From: Streptomyces sp. A0642
Lineage (GTDB): Bacteria; Actinomycetota; Actinomycetes; Streptomycetales; Streptomycetaceae
Direction of reading: 5' to 3'
DNA length: 64,000 nucleotides
Assembly: GCF_004795105.1 (NCBI RefSeq)
Contig: NZ_SSBL01000001.1
Location: forward strand, 620,001-684,000
The position numbers and the translations under genes are program-made. Position 1 is the stretch's first letter, and each line of letters starts with the position of its first letter. Positions 54,002 to 61,836 of this stretch are shown piece by piece. The notes beneath the pieces were generated by a model that worked only from the letters and a program-made list of their open reading frames with translations, was not told the origin of the DNA and searched no databases.

Positions 54002-54287
54002 GAGGGGGCCTCCGAAGGCGGGGTGTGAAGCGGTGTGACTATTCCACTCCAGAACCTACGGAGCCGGCGTCCTCCGCACGACCCGGTTTCTCCCCTACCT
54101 TCGTGGGGGTTGTCCCCCAGGGGAGACACGGGGACACCCCCCAGCGGGGGGCGGAGGGCTCGGGTGGGAACCGGCACCCCTACGGGCTTCGGGCCGAGGG
54201 GAGAAGGTAAAGTTGACCATGCTGGCGGGGTGACTCGGTAACGCTCGCCCCACCCCGCCGACGGCGGGTGCTGCCTAGAGTGTGATC

Positions 54288-55457
54288 ATGCCGTCGCTCA
54301 ATGAACGCTTTCTCGTCGTGCCCTGTCTTCTTGCGCTCCTCACTGGTTGCTCCGGTGCCGCTGACACGCCGGACGAGGGGGAGGCGAAGCCGAGTTCGAG
54401 CACCCCCGCCGGTGGTCTCGGCAACATCCTTGTCGACGGCAAGCCCGTCACGGGGTCGAAGCCGAGCGGGATCGACAAGATTCCCTATATCCGCACCTAT
54501 ACGGACGGTGCGTTGTACGCACCCGTGACTGGCTACCGGTCACTCGCATTCGGCAGCGCGGGACTGGAGTCCGTCTTCAAGGACTCCCTCACCTCCCGCA
54601 AGGGCGACGACGTGGAGACCACGATCGATCCGGAGGTGCAGAAGGCGGCATTCGGCGCGCTCGGTGAGCAGCGGGGGTCGGCGATCGCGCTCAACGCCAG
54701 GACGGGTGCACTTCTGGCCGTCGTGAGTACGCCTTCCTACGACCCGGAGACGTTCAGCGGCAACTCGCCCGGGGACCGGGAGGCATGGCAGAGGGTAACC
54801 GGCGACCAGGGCAAGCCCCTGTACAACCGGGCGTTGCGTGAGGCGTCCGAGCCCGGGGAGACCTTCGACGTCGTGATCGCGGCGGCGGCTCTGGACCATG
54901 GCTTGTACGACACGCCGGACGAGCATACGGACGGTGGCTCGGGGGAGTGTGCGGACGCCACCATCCGTGAGGCGCTTGCCCGGTCCTGCAACGAGATCTT
55001 TGCGAAACTGGCCGCGGAACTGGGCGAGGAGAAGCTGCGCGAGACTGCGGAGGCGTTCGGCTTCGACGAGGAGCTGTCTGTACCGCTTCCGGTAACGCCA
55101 AGTACTTTCGGGAGTTACCGGAACGGGACCATCACGGTCACCGTGATCCAGCTGGCCAGGGTGGCGGCAGCCCTCGCCAACCGTGGTCTGATGGCCGGCC
55201 CGCACCTGGTCGCCGAGGGCACGGAGGACCAGATCACGCAGAGCGTTCCGGCGGCCACGGCGGGCCTGCTGCTGCCGGCGGTTCGGGAAAAGACCGAATG
55301 GGCGCCGACCGACTACGACGGCGCTCCGTCTTCCTGGTCCCTCGTCTACGGCCAGACCGAGAAGGGCGAACCCGTCGCACTTGTCGCCCGCATGACGACC
55401 TCGAACGCCGGCGCTGCGGCCCGTGTCACCGCAGCGATGGCCGAGGCGCTGTCCTGA
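54288..55457 (+). CDS. Penicillin-binding-protein-fold lipoprotein, catalytic residues lost
   Basis: A 389-residue lipoprotein (lipobox LLTGCSG, Cys about residue 21) with the transpeptidase fold of streptomycete class B-type PBPs: TTIDPEVQKAAFGALGEQRG, SAIALNARTGALLAVVSTPS, REALARSCNEIFAKLAAELG. The first catalytic motif, normally PGSTFK, reads PGETFD (Glu191 for Ser, Asp194 for Lys). The SxN motif SCN is kept at 233-235. The KTG motif reads KTE at 335-337. It cannot acylate by the normal mechanism, so it is probably a structural or sensing pseudo-enzyme. Codon use is less GC-biased than its neighbours. Confidence 0.85.
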   Translation: MPSLNERFLVVPCLLALLTGCSGAADTPDEGEAKPSSSTPAGGLGNILVDGKPVTGSKPSGIDKIPYIRTYTDGALYAPVTGYRSLAFGSAGLESVFKDSLTSRKGDDVETTIDPEVQKAAFGALGEQRGSAIALNARTGALLAVVSTPSYDPETFSGNSPGDREAWQRVTGDQGKPLYNRALREASEPGETFDVVIAAAALDHGLYDTPDEHTDGGSGECADATIREALARSCNEIFAKLAAELGEEKLRETAEAFGFDEELSVPLPVTPSTFGSYRNGTITVTVIQLARVAAALANRGLMAGPHLVAEGTEDQITQSVPAATAGLLLPAVREKTEWAPTDYDGAPSSWSLVYGQTEKGEPVALVARMTTSNAGAAARVTAAMAEALS

Positions 55458-55660
55458 GCAAAGCCAGCACCCCCGTCCAGGCCCGCGTCCGCGCCGAGTG
55501 GGCCGGCGAGCGCGGCGCACGCTGCCTGGACGGCGGGATCATGGCTGTCTCTCCGACGACCGGCGTCCCTACAGCGGCTCGCGGGAGCTGTTCGAGCGAC
55601 ACCAGGAGACCCTGGGCGTCCCGGTCGGCACTGACCGGCACTTTCACGATCCCGCACCCC
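55458..55660 (+). pseudogene. Remnant of imine reductase-like dehydrogenase
   Basis: One frame reads VRAEWAGERGARCLDGGIMA and another, further on, reads PYSGSRELFERHQETLG. Together these match consecutive pieces of NAD(P)-binding 6PGDH-like/imine reductase proteins (LDGxIMA followed by the YSGS-xxxF motif). A frameshift near 55560 and the absence of both ends show decay. It lies between the PBP-like gene and the convergent ATPase gene. Confidence 0.6.
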
Positions 55661-56165
55661 CTTGTGGCGGCGTGAGTGGACGGGGCGTGGACGCCGGGCC
55701 CGGTTCCAGGACGGCCCAGACCGTCTTGCCGGGCCCGTCCGTGCACGGGTACCAGCCCCAGCGATCCGCCAGAGCCGCAACCAGGACGAGACCGCGGCCG
55801 CCATCGCTGTCTCCGTCCAGATCGCCCGACGGTTCGGTGAGGAGGGGGATGCGTTCGCCGCGGGTGTCGGTGACCTCGACGCGCAGGGCGGTGCCCTCTG
55901 CGGACAGACACAGGCGGAAGTCCCGGCCGGGGACGAGCCCGTGGCACACCGCGTTGGCGCACAGCTCGGCGACGAGCAGCGTCAGCGCGTCGTGCGCGTC
56001 GCTGCCGTACGGGATGCCCCAGGCGTCGAACCGCTCACCGGCCAGGCGCCGGGCGAGGCGGGCACCGCGAGGCGTGGAGCTGAAGCGCATCGAGAAGTGG
56101 TGCCAGGGGAAGCAGGGCTGGGCGCAGGGAAGTGGGCGCACGGGGAGTGAGGGATTGCTGGTCAT
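55644..56165 (-). CDS. HATPase_c anti-sigma-like regulatory ATPase
   Basis: A 173-residue GHKL ATPase domain of the RsbW-related type abundant in streptomycetes. N box LLVAELCANAVCHG, D/G1 box VEVTDTRGE, G2 box DGGRGLVLVAALADRWG. No kinase dimerisation domain. It is divergent from an XRE-DUF5753 regulator with a DUF397 gene. This trio recurs in streptomycete genomes (whiJ-like loci), where the parts act in one regulatory switch. Confidence 0.85.
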   Translation of the reverse strand: MTSNPSLPVRPLPCAQPCFPWHHFSMRFSSTPRGARLARRLAGERFDAWGIPYGSDAHDALTLLVAELCANAVCHGLVPGRDFRLCLSAEGTALRVEVTDTRGERIPLLTEPSGDLDGDSDGGRGLVLVAALADRWGWYPCTDGPGKTVWAVLEPGPASTPRPLTPPQGGAGS

Positions 56166-56283
56166 GACTCCACGGTGTCGCCCTGTGGCGTAGCGTGACC
56201 AGGGGTGACGCGCCGTCGCGGACTGCTTGTACGCGGAGGCGGTCTGTGTGTACGTACGTGGGTGCGTGGGACGGGCGGTGGCC

Positions 56284-57156
56284 ATGACGGTGGTACGGGG
56301 CGACGAGGACGCGGAGCCGGGTTCCGGTGCGCAGACCGGGGAACGGCCGGAGGGCGAGCCGGGGTCCGGGGTGATGATGGCGTTCGGGAGGCAGCTGAAG
56401 CTGTTACGCCTCCGAGTGGGGCTGGACCGGGCCGAGTTCGGCAAGCTGGTGGGCTACGCGGCTCAGTCGATCGCGTCTTTCGAGCAGGGGCGGCGGATTC
56501 CGCAGCCTGCGTTCATCGATAAGGCGGACTCGGTGCTTGACGCCGGGGGCTTGCTGATGGCGTTGAAGGAGGAGCTTGCGCGGGCGCAGTATCCGCCGTT
56601 CTTCCGGGATATGGCGCGGTTGGAGGCGGAGGCCATCACCCTCCATGTGTACGCCACGATGGCTGTGCCGGGTCTGTTGCAGACAGGGGAGTACGCGCGA
56701 TCGGTTTTCGCTGTGCGCAGGCCGCTTCTGGACGAGGAGACGATCGAGCAACGCGTATCGGCACGTCTGGCGCGCCAGGTCATCTTCGCCCGGAAGCCGA
56801 TGCCCACTCTGAGCTTCGTGATCGAGGAGTCGGTGTTGCGCCGCCCGGTCGGGGGCTGGGAGGTGCAACGTGGCCAACTGGAACAGGTCATCATCCACGG
56901 GCACCGGCGGAATGTGGAGATCCAGATCATGCCGACCAATCGGCATGGGCACTGCGGCCTGGCTGGTCCGTTCACCTTGATCGAAAAGTGCGATGGGCGC
57001 AGGATGGCCTACGTGGAGGTTCAGCGAGACAGCCGTCTGCATACCGAGCGGGACATGGTGCGCGATGTCGAGGAGCAGTACGGGATCATCCGGGCTCAGG
57101 CTCTGACACCGAGTGAATCGCTGGATTTCGTCAAGGGACTTCTGGAAGAGGGATGA
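56284..57156 (+). CDS. XRE-DUF5753 regulator (WhiJ-like), contains TTA codon
   Basis: A 290-residue regulator: acidic N-terminal leader, Xre helix-turn-helix (about 38-95, VGLDRAEFGKLVGYAAQSIA; FEQGRRIPQPAFIDK) and the DUF5753 domain (about 110-285: ARLEAEAITLHVYATMAVPG, FVIEESVLRRPVGG, GHCGLAGPFTLIEK). A Leu codon TTA stands at 56404-56406, codon 41. TTA is decoded by the bldA tRNA in streptomycetes, so expression is probably tied to development. ATG 56284 is the likely start. The stop overlaps the DUF397 gene. Confidence 0.9.
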   Translation: MTVVRGDEDAEPGSGAQTGERPEGEPGSGVMMAFGRQLKLLRLRVGLDRAEFGKLVGYAAQSIASFEQGRRIPQPAFIDKADSVLDAGGLLMALKEELARAQYPPFFRDMARLEAEAITLHVYATMAVPGLLQTGEYARSVFAVRRPLLDEETIEQRVSARLARQVIFARKPMPTLSFVIEESVLRRPVGGWEVQRGQLEQVIIHGHRRNVEIQIMPTNRHGHCGLAGPFTLIEKCDGRRMAYVEVQRDSRLHTERDMVRDVEEQYGIIRAQALTPSESLDFVKGLLEEG

Positions 57157-57356
57157 TGGGCCGGACGGGGATGCCGAGCGTGCCGGACGCGGCTTGGTTC
57201 AAGAGCAGCTACAGCAGCGGCGAAGGCGGCGAGTGCGTCGAGGTCGCCGCCGCATCCACCCACGTACACATCCGCGACTCGAAGCAGCTCAGCGGCCCCG
57301 TGCTGACCGTCGGCCCGGGCGCGTGGGCCGGGTTCATCGGCCTCGTCGCCGGCTGA
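57153..57356 (+). CDS. DUF397-domain protein
   Basis: A 67-residue protein with the DUF397 pattern: WFKSSYSSGEGGECVEVA, VHIRDSK, and W-x-x-F near the end (AWAGFIGLV). It overlaps the preceding XRE-DUF5753 gene by ATGA. DUF397 proteins are usual partners, perhaps antagonists, of such regulators. Confidence 0.93.
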   Translation: MMGRTGMPSVPDAAWFKSSYSSGEGGECVEVAAASTHVHIRDSKQLSGPVLTVGPGAWAGFIGLVAG

Positions 57357-57373
57357 CGCACACCGCGACAGCA

Positions 57374-57414
57374 GGGTCCCGGCCGCGCACCGTGCAGGCG
57401 CGGCGGCCGGGCCC
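57374..57414. terminator. Imperfect hairpin between convergent genes
   Basis: GGGTCCCGGCCGCGC and GCGCGGCGGCCGGGCCC can pair with small bulges around ACCGTGCAG. It lies between the DUF397 gene and the 3' end of the propeller gene. Confidence 0.45.
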
Positions 57415-57445
57415 TCCGGCGTCCGTGGGCGGCGGGACCGCTGGG

Positions 57446-58891
57446 TCAGCAGGCGGCCAGCAGGATGGAGATCACCGTGCAGGACGCCGACGACGTGTCA
57501 TTGGCAGGGTTCGGGCCGGTCGGGGACGACGTCGTGCGTGCGGCCTTCACCGTGATCTGGCCCAGGCTGAGCAGCGACAGCGGGACCCGGAAACCACCGG
57601 TGGCGGTGGCGTTTTTGGCGAGGTTCGTGAAGGTGCAGACGACGGTGGCGCTCGTGGTCGTGCAGCCCGGTGAGAGGCCGATCGCCGTGGTGCCGGCGGG
57701 CAGGGTCGCCGTGACCTCGGCCGAAGTGGTCCGGCCCGGACCGGTGTTGCGCGCCGTCAGCGTGTAGGCGATCGAGGACGGGAGCAGCGCGCTGGCCTTG
57801 GCCTTCAGGTCGATGGCGAGGTCCGCCTGTGCGGGGCGTGCGACGCCCGACGTGACGCCGAGGACCGTGGTGCCGAGGCCGATGCCGGAGGTCACCGTGT
57901 GGTCGGCCAGGTCGATCAACGTCACGTTCTGGCTCCCGCTGTTGGTGACGTAGAGGTGGTTGCCGCCCGGCGGCAGTGACAGCTCCCACGGGTAGGTGCC
58001 GACGCCGATCGTGTCGGTCACCGTGTGGGTCGCCGTATCGATCACCGACACGCTGTTGCTGAAGTAGTTCGCGACGTACGCGCGCGAGCCGTCGGGGGTC
58101 ACCATCACCCCGTGCGGGCTGACGCCGACGCCGATGACCGCGGTCACCGTGTTGGTGGCCGTGTCGATCACCGAGAGGCTGTTGGCGCCCGCGCTCGTGA
58201 CGTAGGCGTGCGCGCCGTCCGGGGCGAACGCGACCGCGAGCCCGCTGCCGCCGACACCGATCGTGGCCGAGACGGTGTCGGTCGCGGTGTCGATCACCGA
58301 AACGGTGCTTCCGGAGTTGGTCACGAAGACGCGCGACCCGTCGGGTGAGACCGCGAGGCCGCGGGGGCTTCCGCTGACGGGGATGGTGGACGACACCGTG
58401 TCGGTGGCCGTGTCGATCACCGAAACACTGGCGCTGCCGGCGTTGGCGACGTAGACGCGGGAGCCGTCCGGGGTCACCCCCAGTTCCTCCTGGTTGCTCC
58501 CGGCGTCGACCGTGACGGTCACCGCGTTGGTGGCGGTGTCGATCACCGAGACCTTGCCGGTGCTGTAGTTGGTGACGTACGCGCGGGTGCCGTCGGGGGT
58601 GAGGGCCACGGAGCGGGGGCTGCCGCCGATGCCGATGGTCGCGGCCGCCGTGCGGGTGGTGGTGTCGATCACCGTCACGGTGCCGTTGCCGTAGCCGGCG
58701 ACGAAGGCGTACGTTCCCGGTGGCACCGCCGCCGCCGGTGCCGAGGGCACGGCGACCACCGCGAAGGCCGCCAGTGCCAGTGACGACAGCACGGCGATCA
58801 CGCGCCGCTTCCACCGTCCTGCGGGCGGAACCGTTCCGGGACGTATGCCGTCGGCTGTCCGGTCGTGCTCACGTTGATGACGCATGGACAT
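57446..58891 (-). CDS. Secreted YncE-like seven-bladed propeller with DUF11 tail
   Basis: A 481-residue exported protein. Signal region about 32-60 (RRVIAVLSSLALAAFAVVAV). Seven repeats of about 42 residues follow, each with the pattern VSVIDTATxTV...GVGxSPxGVxxTPDGSRAYVxN. A C-terminal DUF11-like domain (DLAIDLKAKASALLPSSIAY; TNLAKNATATGGFRVPL) ends in a hydrophobic tail with two Cys. The blades are nearly identical, which implies recent amplification. GGGGGA precedes ATG 58891. Likely a surface or extracellular scaffold; ligand unknown. Confidence 0.88.
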   Translation of the reverse strand: MSMRHQREHDRTADGIRPGTVPPAGRWKRRVIAVLSSLALAAFAVVAVPSAPAAAVPPGTYAFVAGYGNGTVTVIDTTTRTAAATIGIGGSPRSVALTPDGTRAYVTNYSTGKVSVIDTATNAVTVTVDAGSNQEELGVTPDGSRVYVANAGSASVSVIDTATDTVSSTIPVSGSPRGLAVSPDGSRVFVTNSGSTVSVIDTATDTVSATIGVGGSGLAVAFAPDGAHAYVTSAGANSLSVIDTATNTVTAVIGVGVSPHGVMVTPDGSRAYVANYFSNSVSVIDTATHTVTDTIGVGTYPWELSLPPGGNHLYVTNSGSQNVTLIDLADHTVTSGIGLGTTVLGVTSGVARPAQADLAIDLKAKASALLPSSIAYTLTARNTGPGRTTSAEVTATLPAGTTAIGLSPGCTTTSATVVCTFTNLAKNATATGGFRVPLSLLSLGQITVKAARTTSSPTGPNPANDTSSASCTVISILLAAC

Positions 58892-59472
58892 CGTTTCCCC
58901 CTGACGCATCGGGTACCGCCGAGACGCGAACGGACCCCGTTAGGTGTTGAGTTGACGGGACCTGACAGGGAAGGGGCGGCGGTCGGACGCGGTGGTGCCT
59001 CACGCGAGACGGAGGTCTGTCTGATCCCTGAGAAGGCTACGTAACGTGGTCGGGCGCGTACAGAAGGGCGTGGGGTGCGGCGGTTGCGCGCCGGGAGTGC
59101 GCGCGTGTGGTGCGCGCGGGCGGTGCGCCGGAGCGCGTAAGGCGGCATCCCGACGGGCGGCCGAGCACCGCGAGCGAGGGGGCGCCGGGTGGGCGGGGAC
59201 CAGGGAGTGTGCATAGGGAGGCGAGGGGCCCGGAGCGATCCTGCGCCAGGGGGCAGCGCGTGGGCCTGTCCTGGCACCGGCCGTGGTGGGGTCGCCTCGG
59301 CCGGCCCCGGCCCGTCGGCCGGGGGCAGGGACGTCCCTCTGTTCCGTTGCCGACTGTTCGGCCGCCCGCCACCCCCTGCACACGGCACGGGTCTTCCGTG
59401 GGGACGTCCGATTCTGGAACACTCCAGTCGCTTCCGCCCTCACGTCCCCTCACCCCACAGAGGCCCCCACCC
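58892..59472. other. Divergent promoter region, no gene recognised
   Basis: 581 bp between the divergent propeller and phospholipase genes. Short frames on both strands lack ribosome sites and domains. Features seen: CTACGTAACG at about 59037-59046 and a lower-GC patch GATTCTGGAACACTCCAG near 59411-59428, upstream of the phospholipase. I cannot assign a promoter class. Confidence 0.4.
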
Positions 59473-61539
59473 ATGGCAGAACTGAACCGTCGCCGCCTCC
59501 TGCAACTCGCCGGAGGCACGGCCGCCGCCACCGCGCTGTCGAGCAGCATCGCCCGCGCCGCGTCCCTTCCCGCGCGAGGGAGTTCGGGTTCGCTCCAGGA
59601 CGTCGAGCACATCGTCGTCCTGATGCAGGAGAACCGTTCCTTCGACCACTACTTCGGCACCATGAACGGGGTGCGCGGCTTCGGTGATCCGCGGCCCGTC
59701 ACACTGCCCAGCGGGAAGCCGGTCTGGCACCAGAAGGACGGGCTCGGCAAGGAGGTGCTGCCGTTCCGGCCGCCCGCCGACGATCTCGGGATGCAGTTCC
59801 TCCGAGACCTGAACCACGACTGGGCCGGCGGGCACCGGGCGTTCAACAAGGGCGCGTACGACCAGTGGGTACCGGCCAAGACGGCGACGACGATGGCTCA
59901 CCTGACCCGTGAGGACATCCCGTTCCACTACGCCCTCGCCGACGCGTTCACCGTCTGCGACGCCTACCACTGCTCGTTCATCGGGAGCACGGACCCGAAC
60001 CGCTACTACCTGTGGAGCGGGTACACGGGGAACGACGGGACGGGGGGCGGCCCCGTGCTCGGCAACGACGAGGCGGGGTACGGCTGGACCACCTACCCCG
60101 AGCGGCTGGAGCAGGCCGGAGTGTCGTGGAAGGTCTACCAGGACATCGGTGACGGCCTCGACGCCGCCGGCTCCTGGGGGTGGATCGGTGACGCCTACCG
60201 GGGTACGTACGGTGACAACTCGCTTCTCTACTTCAACCGTTACCGCAACGCCGCGCCCGGCCAACCCCTCTACGACAAGGCCCGCACCGGCACCGACATC
60301 AAGAACGGCGGCGGGCTCCTCGACGGCCTGAAGGCCGACGTCCGGGCCGGCACGCTGCCGAAGGTCTCATGGATCGTCGCTCCCGAGGCGTACAGCGAAC
60401 ACCCGAACTGGCCCGCGAACTACGGTGCCTGGTACATCGCGCAGGTACTGGACGCCCTCACTTCCGATCCCGAGGTCTGGGGCCGCACGGCCCTCTTCAT
60501 CACCTATGACGAGAATGACGGCTTCTTCGACCACGTCGTGCCGCCGTTCGTGCCGTCGGGGCCCGCCCAGGGGCTGTCCACCGTCGACACCTCGGCCGAC
60601 TACTTCCCCGGTGACCTCCGGTACACCGCCGGGCCGTACGGGCTCGGTCAGCGGGTGCCCATGCTGGTCGTCTCCCCGTGGAGCACCGGCGGGTTCGCGT
60701 GTTCCGAGGTCTTCGACCACACCTCGGTCATCCGGTTCATGGAACAGCGCTTCGGCGTCCACGAGCCCAACATCTCGCCGTGGCGGCGCGCCATCTGCGG
60801 CGACCTCACCTCCGCCTTCGACTTCAGCCGTACGGACACCGCGGGCGCCTCGCTCCCGTCGACCGACGCCTACGAGCCGCCCGACCGCCTCCGGCACCCC
60901 GACTACGTGCCCGCGCCGCCCGCCACCGGCAGTGTGCCCAAGCAGGAGAAGGGCGCCCGGCCCACCCGGCCGCTGCGCTACGCGCCCTTCGTCGACGGCA
61001 CCGCCGACCCGGCCACCGGGAAGTACCGCCTCACCTTCAGCGGTGGCGCCGCCGCCGGGGCGCAGTTCCTGGTCACCTCCCCGAACCGCACGGACGGGCC
61101 CTGGACCTACACCACCGAAGCGGGCAAATCCCTCTCGGACAGCTGGAACACCGTCTACTCCAAGGGCCTGACCGACCTCACCGTCCACGGCCCCAACGGC
61201 TTCCTGCGCACGTTCCGGGCCCCGGGGAAGGTGGCGGGCCCCGAGGTGACGGCACGTCATGATGCGACGGCGGGCAGCCTTCAGCTGACCCTCGTCAACG
61301 GTGGTCCGGCGTCCGTGCGCCTCACCGTGCGCAACGCCGCCGCCTACGGGGGAGGGGTGCAGACCTTCGCGGTCGCCGCGGGTGCGACCGTCAAGCACGG
61401 GCTCGACCTGCGGGGCAGCAAGCAGTGGTACGACGTCACCGTCGTCTCCGACCTGGACCCCGCCTTCCTGCGGCGCTTCGCCGGACACGTCGAGACCGGC
61501 CGGGCCGGTACGAGCGACCCGGGTCTCGTCACCGGGTGA
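59473..61539 (+). CDS. Phosphocholine-specific phospholipase C, Tat-exported
   Basis: A 688-residue non-haemolytic-type phospholipase C. Twin-arginine signal NRRRLLQLAGG at residues 5-15, cleavage near SIARAAS. The phosphoesterase domain has VVLMQENRSFDHYFGTM (metal Asp/Glu and nucleophile region), STDPNRYYLWSG, FITYDENDGFFDHVVPP and FDHTSVIRFMEQRFGV. Two C-terminal DUF756 repeats (about 480-560 and 590-670) finish the protein. It would release phosphocholine from lipids outside the cell and supply phosphate. ATG is fixed by the Tat motif. Confidence 0.94.
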   Translation: MAELNRRRLLQLAGGTAAATALSSSIARAASLPARGSSGSLQDVEHIVVLMQENRSFDHYFGTMNGVRGFGDPRPVTLPSGKPVWHQKDGLGKEVLPFRPPADDLGMQFLRDLNHDWAGGHRAFNKGAYDQWVPAKTATTMAHLTREDIPFHYALADAFTVCDAYHCSFIGSTDPNRYYLWSGYTGNDGTGGGPVLGNDEAGYGWTTYPERLEQAGVSWKVYQDIGDGLDAAGSWGWIGDAYRGTYGDNSLLYFNRYRNAAPGQPLYDKARTGTDIKNGGGLLDGLKADVRAGTLPKVSWIVAPEAYSEHPNWPANYGAWYIAQVLDALTSDPEVWGRTALFITYDENDGFFDHVVPPFVPSGPAQGLSTVDTSADYFPGDLRYTAGPYGLGQRVPMLVVSPWSTGGFACSEVFDHTSVIRFMEQRFGVHEPNISPWRRAICGDLTSAFDFSRTDTAGASLPSTDAYEPPDRLRHPDYVPAPPATGSVPKQEKGARPTRPLRYAPFVDGTADPATGKYRLTFSGGAAAGAQFLVTSPNRTDGPWTYTTEAGKSLSDSWNTVYSKGLTDLTVHGPNGFLRTFRAPGKVAGPEVTARHDATAGSLQLTLVNGGPASVRLTVRNAAAYGGGVQTFAVAAGATVKHGLDLRGSKQWYDVTVVSDLDPAFLRRFAGHVETGRAGTSDPGLVTG

Positions 61540-61549
61540 GAGGGAAACG

Positions 61550-61580
61550 GCGGACCGCGGTGCGGATGCTCGCGGTCCGC
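61550..61580 (+). terminator. Terminator after phospholipase gene
   Basis: GCGGACCGCG and CGCGGTCCGC form a perfect 10-bp stem with an 11-base loop, 10 bases after the stop. Confidence 0.75.
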
Positions 61581-61582
61581 GC

Positions 61583-61667
61583 GGCGGCAACCGCGCAGTG
61601 ACACCCGCACCATGACAACCGAGAGGCGGCAACCGCACAGCGGCATCCGCACGGTGACGCCGTGCGG
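61583..61667. repeat. 42-bp-period direct repeat and second hairpin
   Basis: GGCGGCAACCGCGCAGTGAC at 61583 recurs as GGCGGCAACCGCACAGCGGC at 61625, with similarity over 34 bases. The second copy runs into a perfect hairpin CCGCACGG-TGACG-CCGTGCGG (61647-61667) followed by TTCTT. Confidence 0.6.
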
Positions 61668-61679
61668 TTCTTCGCGATG

Positions 61680-61827
61680 CTCATCAATTGTGCAGAGATG
61701 TCCGTGGTGTTGCTCGGTTGATGATGCGGGATTGATCGAAGTTGACCATTCCGGCATCACAGAAAATCCTTATAGTGAACGTGCGTTGATCGCATGATCG
61801 TGACGCTTGCAGCTTTCGCCACAGGAG
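61680..61827 (+). promoter_or_regulatory. AT-rich promoter region of P450 operon
   Basis: The least GC-rich stretch near this end of the window. TATAGT at 61771-61776 is a good -10 element. TTGACC at 61742 is 23 bases upstream, too far for a standard -35. AGGAG at 61823-61827 is the ribosome site of the first P450 gene. Confidence 0.45.
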
Positions 61828-61836
61828 TCAGGACTC

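Noticed and set aside
54137..54151. CCCCCC-AGC-GGGGGG hairpin as terminator
   Set aside because: Short, low-complexity and upstream of the PBP-like gene with no gene ending there on the plus strand; kept only as a possible structure.
59107..59472. N-terminal extension of the phospholipase
   Set aside because: The twin-arginine signal starts at ATG 59473; the upstream frame is Arg/Gly/Pro-rich and would bury the signal.
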